From the NCBI GenBank assembly GCA_025618425.1, contig CM046847.1:12871968-12935967 (forward strand): DNA of 64,000 nucleotides. Reading direction: 5' to 3'. Below the pieces are notes generated by a model. That model worked only from the letters and a program-made list of their open reading frames with translations. It had not been told where the DNA came from and ran no database searches. Of this stretch, positions 11,859 to 53,370 are shown one piece after another (the stretch's first letter is position 1; every line of letters starts with the position of its first letter). The stretch is from Heliocidaris tuberculata. Taxonomy: Eukaryota > Echinodermata > Echinoidea > Camarodonta > Echinometridae. A program made the position numbers and the translations under genes.

Positions 11859-13408
11859 GTGTGGGGGGGGGGGGGGGAGGGGGTGAAGGTATGTAAACAG
11901 GTATATGGTTTTTCTCTTTACATGTCCAAGGTACAACTTAAGCATCACGCTTTGCAGTTTTGTAGTAAGATTTGAATATTGAGCGAGCGAGTAAACAATA
12001 TTAAAAATTTGTTAGGTCGCAGTTACATTGTAATATAAAAACGGGGAAACAATTCTGATGGGGTTTCATTTGCAAAATTTCACAATGAAAATTTATTTTA
12101 TAATATATACTTTTAATACGAGCGAATATTGGCTCTAAGTCACTTTGGATTAGGGGCACATGTTATGGAAAAAGGAAACGTGGTAATTATCATGGGGAAA
12201 AGGACACTTGTTAGAAAAATAAATGAATGTATAGAAAAGGTAGAAAAGGCAGTTATCAGAGGTGAAAAGGGGCATTTATAAGATTATTGAACGGGAACTT
12301 ATTCGAAAGAAAAATGAAGGTACTTATCTGAAGTTAAAGGGAAAAGTTGGGGCACTGTGCCCACATGCAACCCCTGGAGCGCTGCTTATGACCGGGTCTA
12401 CATGTTATCATTGTCATTTCATCATTCTTCTATGTATAGTTTGGTGATAATGACACGGGTCATCATCCTCGATAAATATTTGAGGTGATGTATTCCCTCT
12501 TTCCCCACCACATTCGATTCCTGTGACTATATTTTCATTTCAATTTTGAAAATTGTTAGTATTACCAATAACCATGAGTGTGGCAAAATTGCATTATAAA
12601 GGAAAGTTACCGACTGAACCATCTAAATCGAGAATAATTACATGTATTTTTAATCTAAATATATATATATTTTTTTTGCATTATGGCTTTGAAAAAAATC
12701 ACAGACCATCCCCCCACTTCAATTTTTTTAAAAATTATACCTCCACATCCCTCCCAGTTCAACACCCATGTTGTATTATTTGAAGTAGATGGTTTTCACT
12801 TTCTGGTAGTGAAAACATATATCGGGAAAAATCAGAAGCAACGACAGAATTGTAGATAAATATTAATAAATTCATATAAATCTACAATATTGTACATAAA
12901 TAAATAATATCTATATTGAAGTAAAGAATATATAGACTGGAATATTTTTAATAAATACAATGTATCAAATTATATTTATCTAAAACATATAATAGAAATA
13001 TATATTTTCCACCATTTTTTTTTTTTTTTTGGGGGGGGGGGTGGGGTGAAACCTTGGGGGGTGTTTGTACACACCATCCCCCCCCCCCACCTGAAAGGTA
13101 TATAGATCTACATTATATCATATCCGTATGCGATAATACATACTCTCTTTTCTTTTCTTTAAGAACAGTGATGTTCCTATTAATAGGCTATATATACAAA
13201 TACTAGACGTATTTCATGTTTTAAAAAACAAACAAAAACAGCACAGTTGTGCTCCCCCCCCCTTAAAAAAAAATGTGGGAGCAAGGGGGGGGGGGGCTGA
13301 TCTCGACTACAGAGATCTGTGGGGATGTAGGGGGGGGGCGGGGAGAGACGCGTATCGATACTATGCGATTGCAACTTCCGCCGTGATCGAATTACGATTG
13401 TTGCTAGG
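10006..13408. other. Intergenic stretch between the unrecognised gene and DPCD
   Basis: No convincing exon is visible. It holds a decayed MITE-like end (about 10310-10500; poly-T, then GGGGCATGCATGGGCC and CCGTCACTG), GATA/GA tracts at about 11398-11480, a (TA)n run at 11798-11850 followed by poly-G, and several poly-G/poly-C runs near 13030-13090 and 13250-13340. The DPCD promoter should be near 13.3 kb, but no core element is clear. Confidence 0.5.
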
Positions 13409-24668
<11,260 letters not shown>

Positions 24669-26944
24669 CATTCTATCATTTACTGTGAACGTTGATGGAC
24701 TTGGTATGACGGAATTAGAGATTCAGTACCATGTGCATCATTCCAGCTTTCTTTCAGTCACTTGGGACAGTTTATGAACTTGGAATGTGAGGATCAGAAA
24801 TTTGGTAATACATGTATATGTATATAGAAAGTGTGTGACAAAAGCTGGCATCCCTGAGATGTGAGTTGGTCTATAGGTCAGTGCTCAGGTCTGCATGAAT
24901 AGTGCCACAGGGTTCGATCTTGACTCACATTTTACGGATGATGATGTTAAAGGCATTCCCCAGTAATCCATAATTAGTTTTTCTTCTTCTTTATGGTGAG
25001 CCCACGTCCTTCACTTTAACGAAAGATTATTTTAGACTGTGTGCTGCTGTGCAGGTCAGGTGCTCACACTGCATTAAAACAATCAACTGATTTGCGGTGC
25101 ACTGGTGTTTCCAGGTGCAAGTAAAAATACATGAAGGCTTCTCTGATTATATACAAAAACTCCAGTCACTCACACAAATCTACTGATGGGCAATTCCATG
25201 ATTACACACATTACATTTGGAGAGGTTTTGAGTTACATCTTAAGCTCCTGTTCTATTACTGCAGGTGTTAGATTTAAATGAGTTTTAGTTACAACAATGC
25301 ACACATATTAGAATATCTAAGTACAGTTTAGGTACGCTAATATGTGTGCATTGTTGTAACTAAAACTCATGTACCTAACACTATAGTAAGAGCACAGGGG
25401 CGGTATTCAAATCAAAATGCACATTAAGTTAGCATTTTACTTAGCATTTCGATTGGCTAAGTAAACTGGCTTAACTCCTATTCAGATCAAATTTAAGCAC
25501 TTTACTTTAGCAAGCCGACTTTAAAGCAAAATACTTACTGATAATCCATTGTGATGTCAGATATCCTATCCAAAAACTTTCGCAATAGATGCGTCACAGT
25601 AGATGTGCGCTTATATTACTTGCTTGTGCGCTTATATGACTTGCTTGTGCGCAGCTTATACTGCTCTGCTTATGTATGAAAGCCACATACCTGCCAATCA
25701 AGTAATTGGTTTAAGTCTGCTAGGGAGCTGTCTTAGACTTAGGGTAAAATACTTAGCCAAATGATTCAACTGAATACCAAAATTACTTACCGGGAAGTAT
25801 TTAATCTCAGCCGAAAACTAAGTAAACTACTCAAATTTAATTCTTAAGTATTGAAATGAATACGGGCCCAGGAGCTTAAAATGTAACTCAAAACCTCTCC
25901 AAATGTAACATGTGCAACCGTGGAATTGGCCTGATATTGGTCGAAACTGACTGTTATAACCTCTCAGAACTAAGATTCAGATATGAACATGGAGTATCAT
26001 AGAGCCTCACCATGCCCTATGTTTATTTGGCAATAAACATGAGTATCATGGAGTCCATTTTGGGGAGGGTGGGGGGGGGGGTACAACATGCCCTTGCCCC
26101 CAATAAAACCAGTATTAAATATCTCAAGTACACAAACAAAGAAAATTGCCCCCACCCTTGTCCTGAATTGTCATGAAATTTGACTTGCTTGTCAGTGTGT
26201 CAATACTACTTTATGAAATTACTCAAAAAGAATGTTGGAAGAAGATGAGTCCTACTGTTGAATTTTAGTTGTTAAAATCTTTAGGGCCTTTATAGCACAG
26301 TGCCCTTTGATACATGGGTGTAATTTCAAAGTACACTTAATTTGCTAATTTGTGAGTCTGTGCAGGGAAATCCCTGGTCTGTGAGTGCTATTGCTCTCAT
26401 TTTCCCCCTTTTCTTCTTCTTCAATGAGCAACTTCTAGATAGCAACAAAATCCATTGCCTATAGCCTGAGAGGTTTATATCATAATGCAATTGAAATGAA
26501 GGTTGTACATTAAACTCACCAATGAGATCTTTAAAGGGTACCAATCACCAAAAAATATTTTACTCTGTATGTTTAATAGAGGTTCCATGTCATTCTACTA
26601 TATTCCAAATGTCGGCTTCGAATATCACTTCTATAAAGAGATATTACAAGTTTGATTATACTCTCTATAAGCATAAAAGCGACTCGTGAGTAGACTACTC
26701 AACACACTCGTACGCGCTCGCCAAGATAAGGGCTCGCACAGAACCCAACTTGGAGGTTCGGTTCCGCGCGAGCACCTTCACGCTATCCTTTATTTCCTTC
26801 ATACTCCTAAACTGTTGACCTATAGAATTTCAGATAAAGTTCTTTGAGGTTATTTTTATACTTCCTAGCGGTATACAAATTCTTTTTTCAGGTGGTTGGT
26901 ACACTTTAACTCGTTGACTACTGAATTCTCAAATTTTCATAGGG
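24669..26944. other. DPCD 3' flank and intergenic repeats
   Basis: This follows the DPCD stop. It holds the nested inverted repeat at 25190-25930, then ordinary AT-rich sequence with a poly-G run near 26068-26080. No exon is recognised. Confidence 0.5.
25190..25930. repeat. Two nested inverted repeats
   Basis: The outer arms are about 25190-25253 and 25868-25925 (containing GGAGAGGTTTTGAGTTACAT and its complement). Inside the first kilobase is a separate palindrome at about 25267-25375, containing GTTTTAGTTACAACAATGCA and its complement. The arms of the inner one are nearly perfect. Confidence 0.75.
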
Positions 26945-27360
26945 TTAACCCTTTCAGGACAGAAATTATTTCAGCGCTAAATTGATCACATTTTGTTCTT
27001 CAAATTGGCAACAATAATATTTTTCTTTTAGTACTACAAGATTGTAATAAGGGGTAATGTCTTTGAAAACAATATACATGGTTAAAAGAATTGGCAAAAA
27101 GTTGAAAAAGTTGCCAATTTTGATAAAAAACAATGATTTTGAACCTCTCAATGTGTTGCCAATTTAAGGATTTTAAATCTTAATCTCCTTTTTAAAATTC
27201 CTGGGATCAAACGCAATATTGTCATGTAACAAAAATGGACACAGTGTGTGCAGAAATTTTTGCTCTTTCTACTCATGTATCTGGTATATTTTTCAGGGTT
27301 CTGAATCAAAAGTTATTAAGCCCAACCACAAAATGTGGTCAATTGTCTCGAAAGGGTTAA
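26945..27360 (-). mobile_element. piggyBac-like MITE, copy 1 (408 bp, TTAA-flanked)
   Basis: The element, 26949-27356, is flanked by TTAA at 26945-26948 and 27357-27360. Its ends begin CCCTTTCAGGACA and, read inward from the other side, CCCTTTCGAGACA. A second copy of exactly the same length and very high identity lies inverted at 61155-61562. TTAA duplication and CCCT ends are hallmarks of the piggyBac superfamily. No transposase is encoded. The 61-codon open frame conserved in both copies is explained by their near identity. Confidence 0.85.
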
Positions 27361-27877
27361 TACAAGGAACACCTGTTTCCCGTATGCAACGAGTTAGATT
27401 ACATTGTGAAATATTTATTCACAGGTGTGTGTTTGTATGATGATGAAATATGTTATTCTATTCATCAGTGCTTGTAAAAATGATCTGGTTGATTTGTCAA
27501 ATAAAATGTTTTCAGTGTATAAATCCAACTTTTTCTTTCAAAGTTCTGTGTGTATCTCAATAAAGGATTTGTATTTTGTTCCAGTTCTTTCCAGATTTCC
27601 TTGCATAAACTCCCATTAAGTGCAGTGTTCTAGGGTTTGGTATACTGGTGGTTTGATGTATGCTCCGGCGATAATTGCTCCCGGCTTTATTTCGTCAAAG
27701 ATATAGGGTTAGAGTTAGGCTTGCAATATAGTTTTCGGTGACATTTAGGGTTAGGGTTAGGGTTGGGTAAAGTGTTTGGTCCAGGGTTGAAGTTTAGCAT
27801 TCATTTAGTGTACGAAATTACCACAGAGCAATTGTCACCAGAGCAATGATGTGTTGTAGTACTAGCAGAAGCAGCCA
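27361..27877. repeat. Repeat fragment with interstitial TTAGGG run
   Basis: This stretch has no exon. At about 27747-27768 there is a short run of TTAGGG units. It lies in a repeat shared with 22815 and 46440/46935, including GTGTTTGGTCCAGGGTTGAA. Confidence 0.6.
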
Positions 27878-29483
27878 ATTAAAGGGAAAGTCCACCCTGA
27901 TTACAAGTTGGTTTTAAAAGAAGCAGAAAAATTAAAGAAATAGATCAGCGAAGGTTTGAGCAAAAATAAGAAATAAAAAAGTTATGAATTTTTGAAGTTG
28001 TAACCAATCAAACACATGTTGGCAACTCCATGACCTATCTTGCGAGCTCCTCTCCCATTTGCTCACTGCCGAAGATCTCATAAATTTTCATTTTCTTAAT
28101 TTCCGATGAAGGACTAGATTTGTTTCACACAGGTTTTGTGTAAAAACATATGAGCAGTGATTATATCTAAGGTGCATATATGTTTGGATAGTTGTCCCCG
28201 CCGAACGAAGTTCGCGAGGGGACTATGAAACGGGCTCCGTACGTGTGTGCGTGTGTGTGTGTGTGTGTCCGTCCGTCCGTCCGTCCGTCTGTCCGTGTGT
28301 GCTCAGATGTTAGAAAATGCTACTTCTCCGTCATTTCTTGGCCGATTTTGATTCCGATTGTTTTATCTGATAGGGCTGGGTGGGGGCTTCCAAACTTCTA
28401 CACAGAATTTTGAAATTCATTAATTATGCAAATTTATGCAAATTTATTCAAAATCAACGAAAAATGCTACTTCTCCTCTATTTCACATCGGATTTTGATT
28501 CCGATAGTTTTATCTGATAGGGCTGGGTGGGGGCTTCCAAAATTCTACACAGAATTTTGAAATTCATTAATTATGCAAATTTATGCAAATTTATTCAAAA
28601 TCGACAAAAAATGCTACTTCTCTATTTCACATCGGATTTTGATTCCGATTGTTTTATCTGATAGGGCTGGGTGGGGGCTTCCAAACTTCTACACAGAATT
28701 TTGAAATTCATTAATTATGCAAATTTATGCAAATTTATTCAAAATCAACGAAAAATGCTACTTCTCCTCTATTTCACATCGGATTTTGATTCCGATAGTT
28801 TTATCTGATAGGGCTGGGTGGGGGCTTCCAAACTTCTACACAGAATTTTGAAATTCATTAATTATGCAAATTTATGCAAATTTATTCGAAATTGACGAAA
28901 AATGCTACTTCTCCTCTATTTCACATCGGATTTTGATTCCGATTGTTTTATCTGATAGGGCTGGGTGGGGGGGGGGGGGGCTGCCAAACTTCTACACAGA
29001 ATTTTGAAATTCATTATTCATGCAAATTTATGCAAATTTATTCAAAATGGCTGAAGGTTCATAATGTTTTCATGTTTTATATTTCAGTTGTATACATGCA
29101 TTGTTGGTATTATCTTCTTTTGCATGCAGTAACATTATTATTTTATTCACTAAAGTTTTTCACTGAAGTTTTAAGGTTCAGGCTAGTTAATTTCCACAGA
29201 TCTGCACTTCCGGCGGGGACATTTATTACGCATTGCGTAATTTACTCACTCACTTGTTTGTTTAGAGAAATTAATGATTTTGGGGAGTACAGGGCAAATG
29301 GGAGAGGAGCTCGCAAGATGCTTCAGGGAGTTGCCAATTTGTGTTTAATTGATTACAACTTCAAAAATTCATAACTTTCTTATCTTATTGTATTTTGCTC
29401 AACCCTTCCCTGATCTGTTTCTTTAATGTTCTGCTTCTTTTAAAACCAACTTGTAATCAGGGTGGACTTTCTCTTTAAATCTT
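27878..29483. mobile_element. Composite: long-TIR element carrying tandem-array copy 2
   Basis: The outer arms of about 230 bp (27878-28110 and 29270-29483, containing AAGTCCACCCTGATTACAAG and its complement) form a long terminal inverted repeat. Inside lies the second GTCCCCGCCGAACG element, 28194-29258, with five units rather than the four of copy 1. Because copy 1 at 16801 lacks these outer arms, the tandem element probably inserted into the long-TIR element. Confidence 0.75.
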
Positions 29484-32400
29484 ATCTTGACTTCTGGTAT
29501 AGATGGCCTGGATGGGAAATAACATTTCACAGGAATAAAACAAAACTCAATTGAGTTTCCAAAACTACAAACAGATGATATCGGCCTATGTAACAAATTC
29601 AGCAGAATATGGAAAGTAGCTTAGTAATGAGCAAAGAATGACAAGGAAATTGAGCTTTGTCGTCTTGACTGAGTGTTTAGCAATTAAACACACGTACATG
29701 TATACATATTAAAGTGTTTTGTGCTTGTCTGTGACAGTAATTTGTTGGGAGGTTTTCGTATCCGGGCCCTGTTTCATAAAACTTGTTATCAGTAACAAGT
29801 TGCAATAGCTGTTATAAGCTACTGAAATCCTTGCATCTGATTGGCTGAGAGCAAATTTGTCATAGCAATGTGGCAGTTGTTACTGATAACAAGTTTTGTA
29901 CGTAACAAGTTGTGTGTGTGAAAGCGGAAAAATCAGAGAAGGAGGTTGGTTAAAGTTTGCAAGAAATTGGACGTATAATGAGAAAGTTATGAATGTTTAA
30001 AAACTGAGAATTCTGAATCTCTGAATCTCAAATAGACGGATTGGTCATTTCGAGTGTGACGCGTTTAGGGACAGCTCCAGCTCTCCAATTTGTTGTACAT
30101 TAAATGTCATGATCTTCATTTCTCTCCGAAGTAACTTTTCCCTTGAGGGTTGTAGATGTACTAAGATACAACTTGGATAGCATTTATTATGTCCTCCATT
30201 AAAGAAAAGATCCCTCTCGGCAATCTTTTTTTTTTTTTAATGTATCCGAGTCATTTTTTGTGGTAAGCGTAAGAGGTTTTTCGATATTCCATCAAAGTGA
30301 AATCACCGAAATCACCAATTTGTATTTCCCTGTACCCCATGTCAGTAGTGATCTCAGATCTAAAAGAAAAGAAAACTAACGGTTTCTCTGATTTCGTTCA
30401 AAGTTTCACCAGTTTGGTCCTCTGGTGGTTCTGCTTTTCTTTAGAGCAGCTTGTGGTCAGAGGTTAGGTTTCAGCCACAATAGCACTCTCTCAAATCAGG
30501 ATTATACTCCACGCGAATGATAATCAGAAATCACAAAACTATTACTCTGTCATCAAAGTTATTTTATTCCATAAGAATCATAAATTTTTGTCATTTCTTA
30601 TAATCATATCAATCGATACATACAATTGCATTAGTTACATTAGTTTCACATATGAACATTTTTTTCCTGACAAAGTTATGACAGGCTCTATGTCCCAAAT
30701 AACTGTTTAATTTGCAGAAGCATGCACAATGTCGTTCAATATGAATCGACATGTCGATTGAATACCCATTTTTATGAAACTTTTTAAAAACTTAATCCAG
30801 TTCCAGAATCTTATTTCAGTAGAAGGAGGGGGGCATTTATAACTACCAGTGAGAAATACATGTATATTCAGTTTTAATCTGATACACCACACATTAAGAT
30901 GCTTTTTTTTCTTCAAAGTCTTATTTTTACAGTGACATCATTTAGAATAGATGTTAGTTATCTAAAACTAGTAATTTTTTTTTTTTAAATTCTTGCAGCA
31001 ATTTCTACTTGCAAACAAATGTTCTGAGTGTGCATTAAACCCGACGATAATACATTGCGTTACATTAGAAGAAATGCGGGAAAATGTACATGACGATAAC
31101 TTATTTCAACTTGCATGAAAGTAGTAAATAATGTTTATTTCTATAAAGCTATTGTGATACAATGTATTTCATAAAGCTATATTTAATTTAGGTATATAAG
31201 CGATGAAGGATTCATGAAGAACAAGTTATGGAGGAAAATATGAACAAAGAGGATACAATGAAGCATATACAGAAGCCAAATGGACAGAAACTAAACCCAT
31301 ACTGTTAACGATTTCAAGGACTTAAATATCCTATTGTAGCCAGGGTCGTCGGCAGAGGACAGGACTGGTAAGGGTGTGACACCCACAGATTCATAAATTC
31401 TATCTGAAAATTATTAAATTTTTCGAACTTGTCAGGGAATACCGATTTTTTTTGTTTTTTTTTGTTTTGTTGGGGGGGGGGGGGGGGCTAGGGGTGTTTC
31501 CTTGTCGGCAAATGTAGCCCGACCCCACTCCTTATTTAAAATGTTCTGGAGATGCTGAATTTACCATACCTTACAGTTTCTGAACATCTCACTGGAACAG
31601 AACTGTGTGATAAAGCTAGACAATAAAGCAGGCATATTCTTATTTTTTCCATAGCGCCGAGAGATATGGAGCTATTTCATAATTCTTGCTGTTTTAAGAC
31701 AAGAACATTTTTTTGTGAAAGTTTCTAATCGTTGACAATTGGAATAGAACATTGGAACAAATTCAAATACATTACAACAAAAATGAAAAAGGTTTCAAAA
31801 ACATAATAATCATGTAACATAAACCTAATAAAATACTGTTAACTGAACAATACTAACAAAATAACAGGCATAGTCCATTTTTGTGGAATACTAGTACATT
31901 ATCAATCTGCTATAATATAACGATCCATACACAAAATCGGACAAGCATAATTTAAAACTTTGTAAATAGAACATTTTTTGGCATCAAAATATGCCTAGTA
32001 AAAGAAATAGCACTTCATAACTATATGCAACTGTCCTAACTGAACTTCAAAGCAATGTTAGGAGGCAATGTCATGGTTCAATGTGCAATCCCATAGTATG
32101 GTTTCAATCAATAATTTATCAGATTTCTTGATTTTGCTAGATGAATAGCAAGATATCCACAATTCTAAACGGCTGCAAAAGTTTTCATTCACATCTGTTT
32201 TATAGCCTATTTTTGATAATAATGATATTGTCCGCCATATGAGAGATTCTTTGATTACTTTTTTTTTTTTTTTTTTTTTTTGAGAGGAGGGGACTTGTAT
32301 TTCTGCCAAACTGCAGTCCACAACCGGGGGTTCTTCAGAGTTATAATGTATTTTCGTATCATTTTCGTGTCATTTTCGTGTCATTATACTGCAAATGCCA

Positions 32401-32495
32401 CATCGATATCACTCAGATATCAAAGACCATGATGACTACCTTCCTGTTGTCATGGTGAAAAAGGTGTTGGCAATAGAATAGGGGTGCGGAGGACA
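29484..32495. other. Intergenic stretch downstream of both DPCD and aminopeptidase
   Basis: No exon is recognised. It includes repeat sequence near 29930-30475 related to the AAAGGGAAAGTCC family, a short inverted pair around 29780-29905 (AACTTGTTATCAGTAACAAG), and poly-T runs near 30226 and 32258. It should contain the 3' UTR of the aminopeptidase gene immediately below 32496. Confidence 0.5.
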
Positions 32496-50274
<17,779 letters not shown>

Positions 50275-50329
50275 CTTAATACAAAAGAACAAAAGTAGAG
50301 AAACAAAGAGAGAGAAGTGTGATAACAAG

Positions 50330-51850
50330 AACATCTCCAATTATAGACCTTTAGCCCCTACCAATCTTTTCTAAGATTTTAAAGAAAATAGTTTACAAGC
50401 GTTTAAATGAGTTCTTGATTTAAAAAAAAAGAAAAAAAAAGGATGTTTTCAATTCCTCAGCAGTTTGGTCATCGGAAAAACTTCTCTACTAGCATTGTTG
50501 TCTTTCAATTCAATTTATTAAAAAAACCACACATAGCAATCATGACGCACAAACGTAATGCAAATTGGGAACCCAAAAAGCTATGCTTGTGAGTGGGGCC
50601 CCTGAGAAGGATGGACCTCTCGATCCCGGCGGACCGGCAAAGAGACCAACGTGTTTCAAAGATCTGCGCATGCTCAAAACATGGAAGATAATAAGATGCG
50701 ATCATAGAGGTACATGGATGCAACTCTTTAATCTGTTAAAATCAATTATAAAATCCTTTGATGATGGTAAATATTGCTTAGGAATTTTTCTTGACTTGTC
50801 AAAGGCATTTGACACCATTGACCACTCTATCCTACTAAGTAAGCTTGAGCACTATGGTTTTCGTGGAATAGCATAAACTTGGTTTAGGAATTACCTATGT
50901 CATCGAACTCAATATGTTGTGGTCAATGGTGTTAAATCCCAGACTACTGTCATGGTGTAACGCAAGGATCAGTGCTTGGTCCTCTGCTATTTTTAGTTTA
51001 TATCAATGATGTTATCAATTCGTCACATATATTTGCATACTCACTATTTGCTGATGATGCTAGTTTATTGTTATCTCATAAAAATCATGAAAATTTTGTT
51101 ACTTTAATGGCAATTGCAAAATGATGAAATCAAAAAAATTGTTTGCATGGTTTTGCTGTAATAAGTTGTTGCTAAATGTTCAAAAGACAAATTGGGTTAT
51201 TTTTAGAACCAGGGGTAAAAGAATTCCTATCAATGTTGATCTAGAGGAGGTAGGAGGACATAGTGTTGCGCGTAGTGAGCATGTTAAATTTCTCGGTGGT
51301 ATTATAGATGAGTACTTGTCTTGGAAAACCCATTTAGATGCTTTATGCTCAAAGATTTCTCGAAGTGTTGGTATCATATGTAGGTTAAGATTTATCTTAC
51401 CTAGAAGGATTTAGTAATTTTATACAACAGTATTGTTCTCCCTTACCTTACATATTGCAATGTTGCATGGGGTAACACTTTTAAGACTTATCTTGATAAA
51501 CTTAAAGTATTGCAGAAGAAAGTTATTCGGCTTGTTACCAACTCTAACTTCAGACAGCCTAGTAAGCCATTATTCCTTGAGACGAAATTGCTGCCTTTTG
51601 ATGAGCTTGTGTCATTCAGTAGTATTCTTTTTATGTTTAAACTTCAGTTTTGTCCTCAGGTTTGCCTGTTAAAAGACCTATTTTCCTGTAACTCCCAGAT
51701 ACATAGTTACAATACGCGTCAAAGTAACCTTGTGCATCACCCTCATGTAAGGACAAATGTTGCACTGAAATCCTTTCGAATCACGTGTATCAAACAGTGG
51801 AACCAGTTGGCAATGTTGCTTCAAAGTGACAGGTTTAGTAGTACAACTCT
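50330..51850 (+). pseudogene. Decayed non-LTR retrotransposon reverse transcriptase
   Basis: Recognisable pieces, in order, are an NYRPL-like segment and QQFGHRKN (about 50335-50490), an interruption (about 50507-50700), then LGIFLDLSKAFDTIDHS, TWFRNYL, QGSVLGPLLFLVYIND, FADDASLL, the thumb region, and a C-terminal YNTRQSN...QWNQLA segment. Stops and frameshifts break it. Palm motifs identify a LINE reverse transcriptase of the CR1/L2/Jockey type. It lies about 90 bp upstream of the aminopeptidase start codon, in opposite orientation. Confidence 0.8.
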
Positions 51851-52740
51851 CCATATCTTTTGTACACAAACTTTCATATTTTCCCCATTATTTCTCAAGG
51901 TGCAGCTTGTCTCCTTCTTAGCTCAAGATATATCATGGGAAAATACATTTGTCACAACATATGTTGAGTTCACAAAAAGACAAGCAGCATCTTTAGAGAT
52001 AATGGAGAAGATATGAAATTTTGTGTACAAAGCATATGGAGAGTTGTACTACTAAACCTGTCACTTTGAAGCATTATTGCCAATTTGAGGATCGCCATAG
52101 AAAGTAAATTAAGACTTTTCAAACTTTCATAACTTTCTCATTTCGTAACCGATTTTGATGGAACTTTTTTAAAAATTTCTATCCTCTCTTTTCATTGAAA
52201 TTGATTTCCCCCCAGGGTTTCATTTTCCTTTAAGGACAGTATCACTCTTACTAGATTCAGACTTTTGTGTAAATCATATCTGTTAGATAGATTAAAATAA
52301 AGCTCGTATTCCTATCACTGTACCACTATCACTTTGTGTACTGTTAGTATTATAGTGAGGATTAGCCAGTCAGCCTCTGTGTGTTTGTGTGTTTGTGTGT
52401 GTGTGTGTGTGGGGGGGGGGGGTTACATGTGTAGGCTATGTGACAACTTGATGCGTACAGCACGATTAGCCGCTCACGGCTGGGGGTGGGGGGGGGGGGC
52501 TAGGGGGTTCATGATGTTTTCAGTGATTCAGCTTTTTCCCTTGTAAATATGTTCTACAGTTACATAAACTTGCTATTTCCTTGTAATCAGTTTCGTACAT
52601 TATCATGCTTTTTGTAAATGTTCTTCTCGATCTTGGTTGGCGGAATTTGGGATCTGCTTGTAAAGACTGCTTGTAAAGTAAGACACAAGGAAACAATAAA
52701 AGAAAGATGAGAGAGGTGGAGGGCAGAAGAAATGAAAAGC

Positions 52741-52784
<44 letters not shown>

Positions 52785-53045
52785 CAGACAAACATGAAAT
52801 GACAGAATTTATCAATGAAAAAGCAGTAAAGAAAATAAGAAATGTCAACTTTCCATTGTTTTCAAATAAGGGATTTAGCTACCAAGACCCGCCTGTTCTT
52901 TAATATAGGGTCCCTTCCTTTGTGTCTCTTAGCATGGAAATATTATCTATACATTGACAATTTAATCACGAACAGGCCAGTTTGCATAACTGATCATTTA
53001 AAAAATAATTATAGTAACCTTTGTTCATTTCAACAGAAGGGGAGT
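51851..53045. other. Non-coding repeats downstream of the LINE fragment
   Basis: It holds a fragment of the AAAGGGAAAGTCC family (about 52110-52235), poly-G tracts near 52410 and 52480, and a (GA)n run at about 52747-52780. No exon is recognised. Confidence 0.5.
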
Positions 53046-53051
53046 ACTCAT

Positions 53052-53370
53052 GTTTCCGACGGTTCATAATTCCGAAGGTTCGTTATTCCGAAACAAAAAT
53101 TTCCCATAGCAGGGGGTTCATAATTCCAAAAATGAAATAAGGTTCATGATTCCTAACATTTTATGCTTTACTCCAAAGGTTCGTAATTCCGAAAATGAAA
53201 TAGGGTTTGGAATTCTGAAAATGAAAAAGGGTTCATTATTCCGGAGGTTCGTAATTTCGATAATGCAACAGAGTCCTGCATAACTTTTTCGGAATTATGA
53301 ACATGCGGAAATATGAACCCTTTTTTCATTTTCGAAATTATGAACCTTTATCATTTTCGGAATTACTACC
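53052..53370. repeat. Two-orientation array of GGTTCATAATTCCGAA
   Basis: About eight variants of GGTTCRTAATTCCGAA (AATGAAA) run forward from 53062 to about 53260. About four then run reversed (TTTCGGAATTATGAACC) to 53365, giving a convergent array with a centre near 53275. No ORF is present. Confidence 0.8.

Noticed and set aside
26966..27151. 61-aa open frame conserved at 61360-61545
   Set aside because: Conservation follows from the near identity of the two 408-bp MITE copies. The frame is short, has no transposase motifs and one copy lies on each strand.
27745..27768. Telomere (TTAGGG run)
   Set aside because: There are only a few units, they lie inside a dispersed repeat and are flanked by ordinary sequence. 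It is interstitial.
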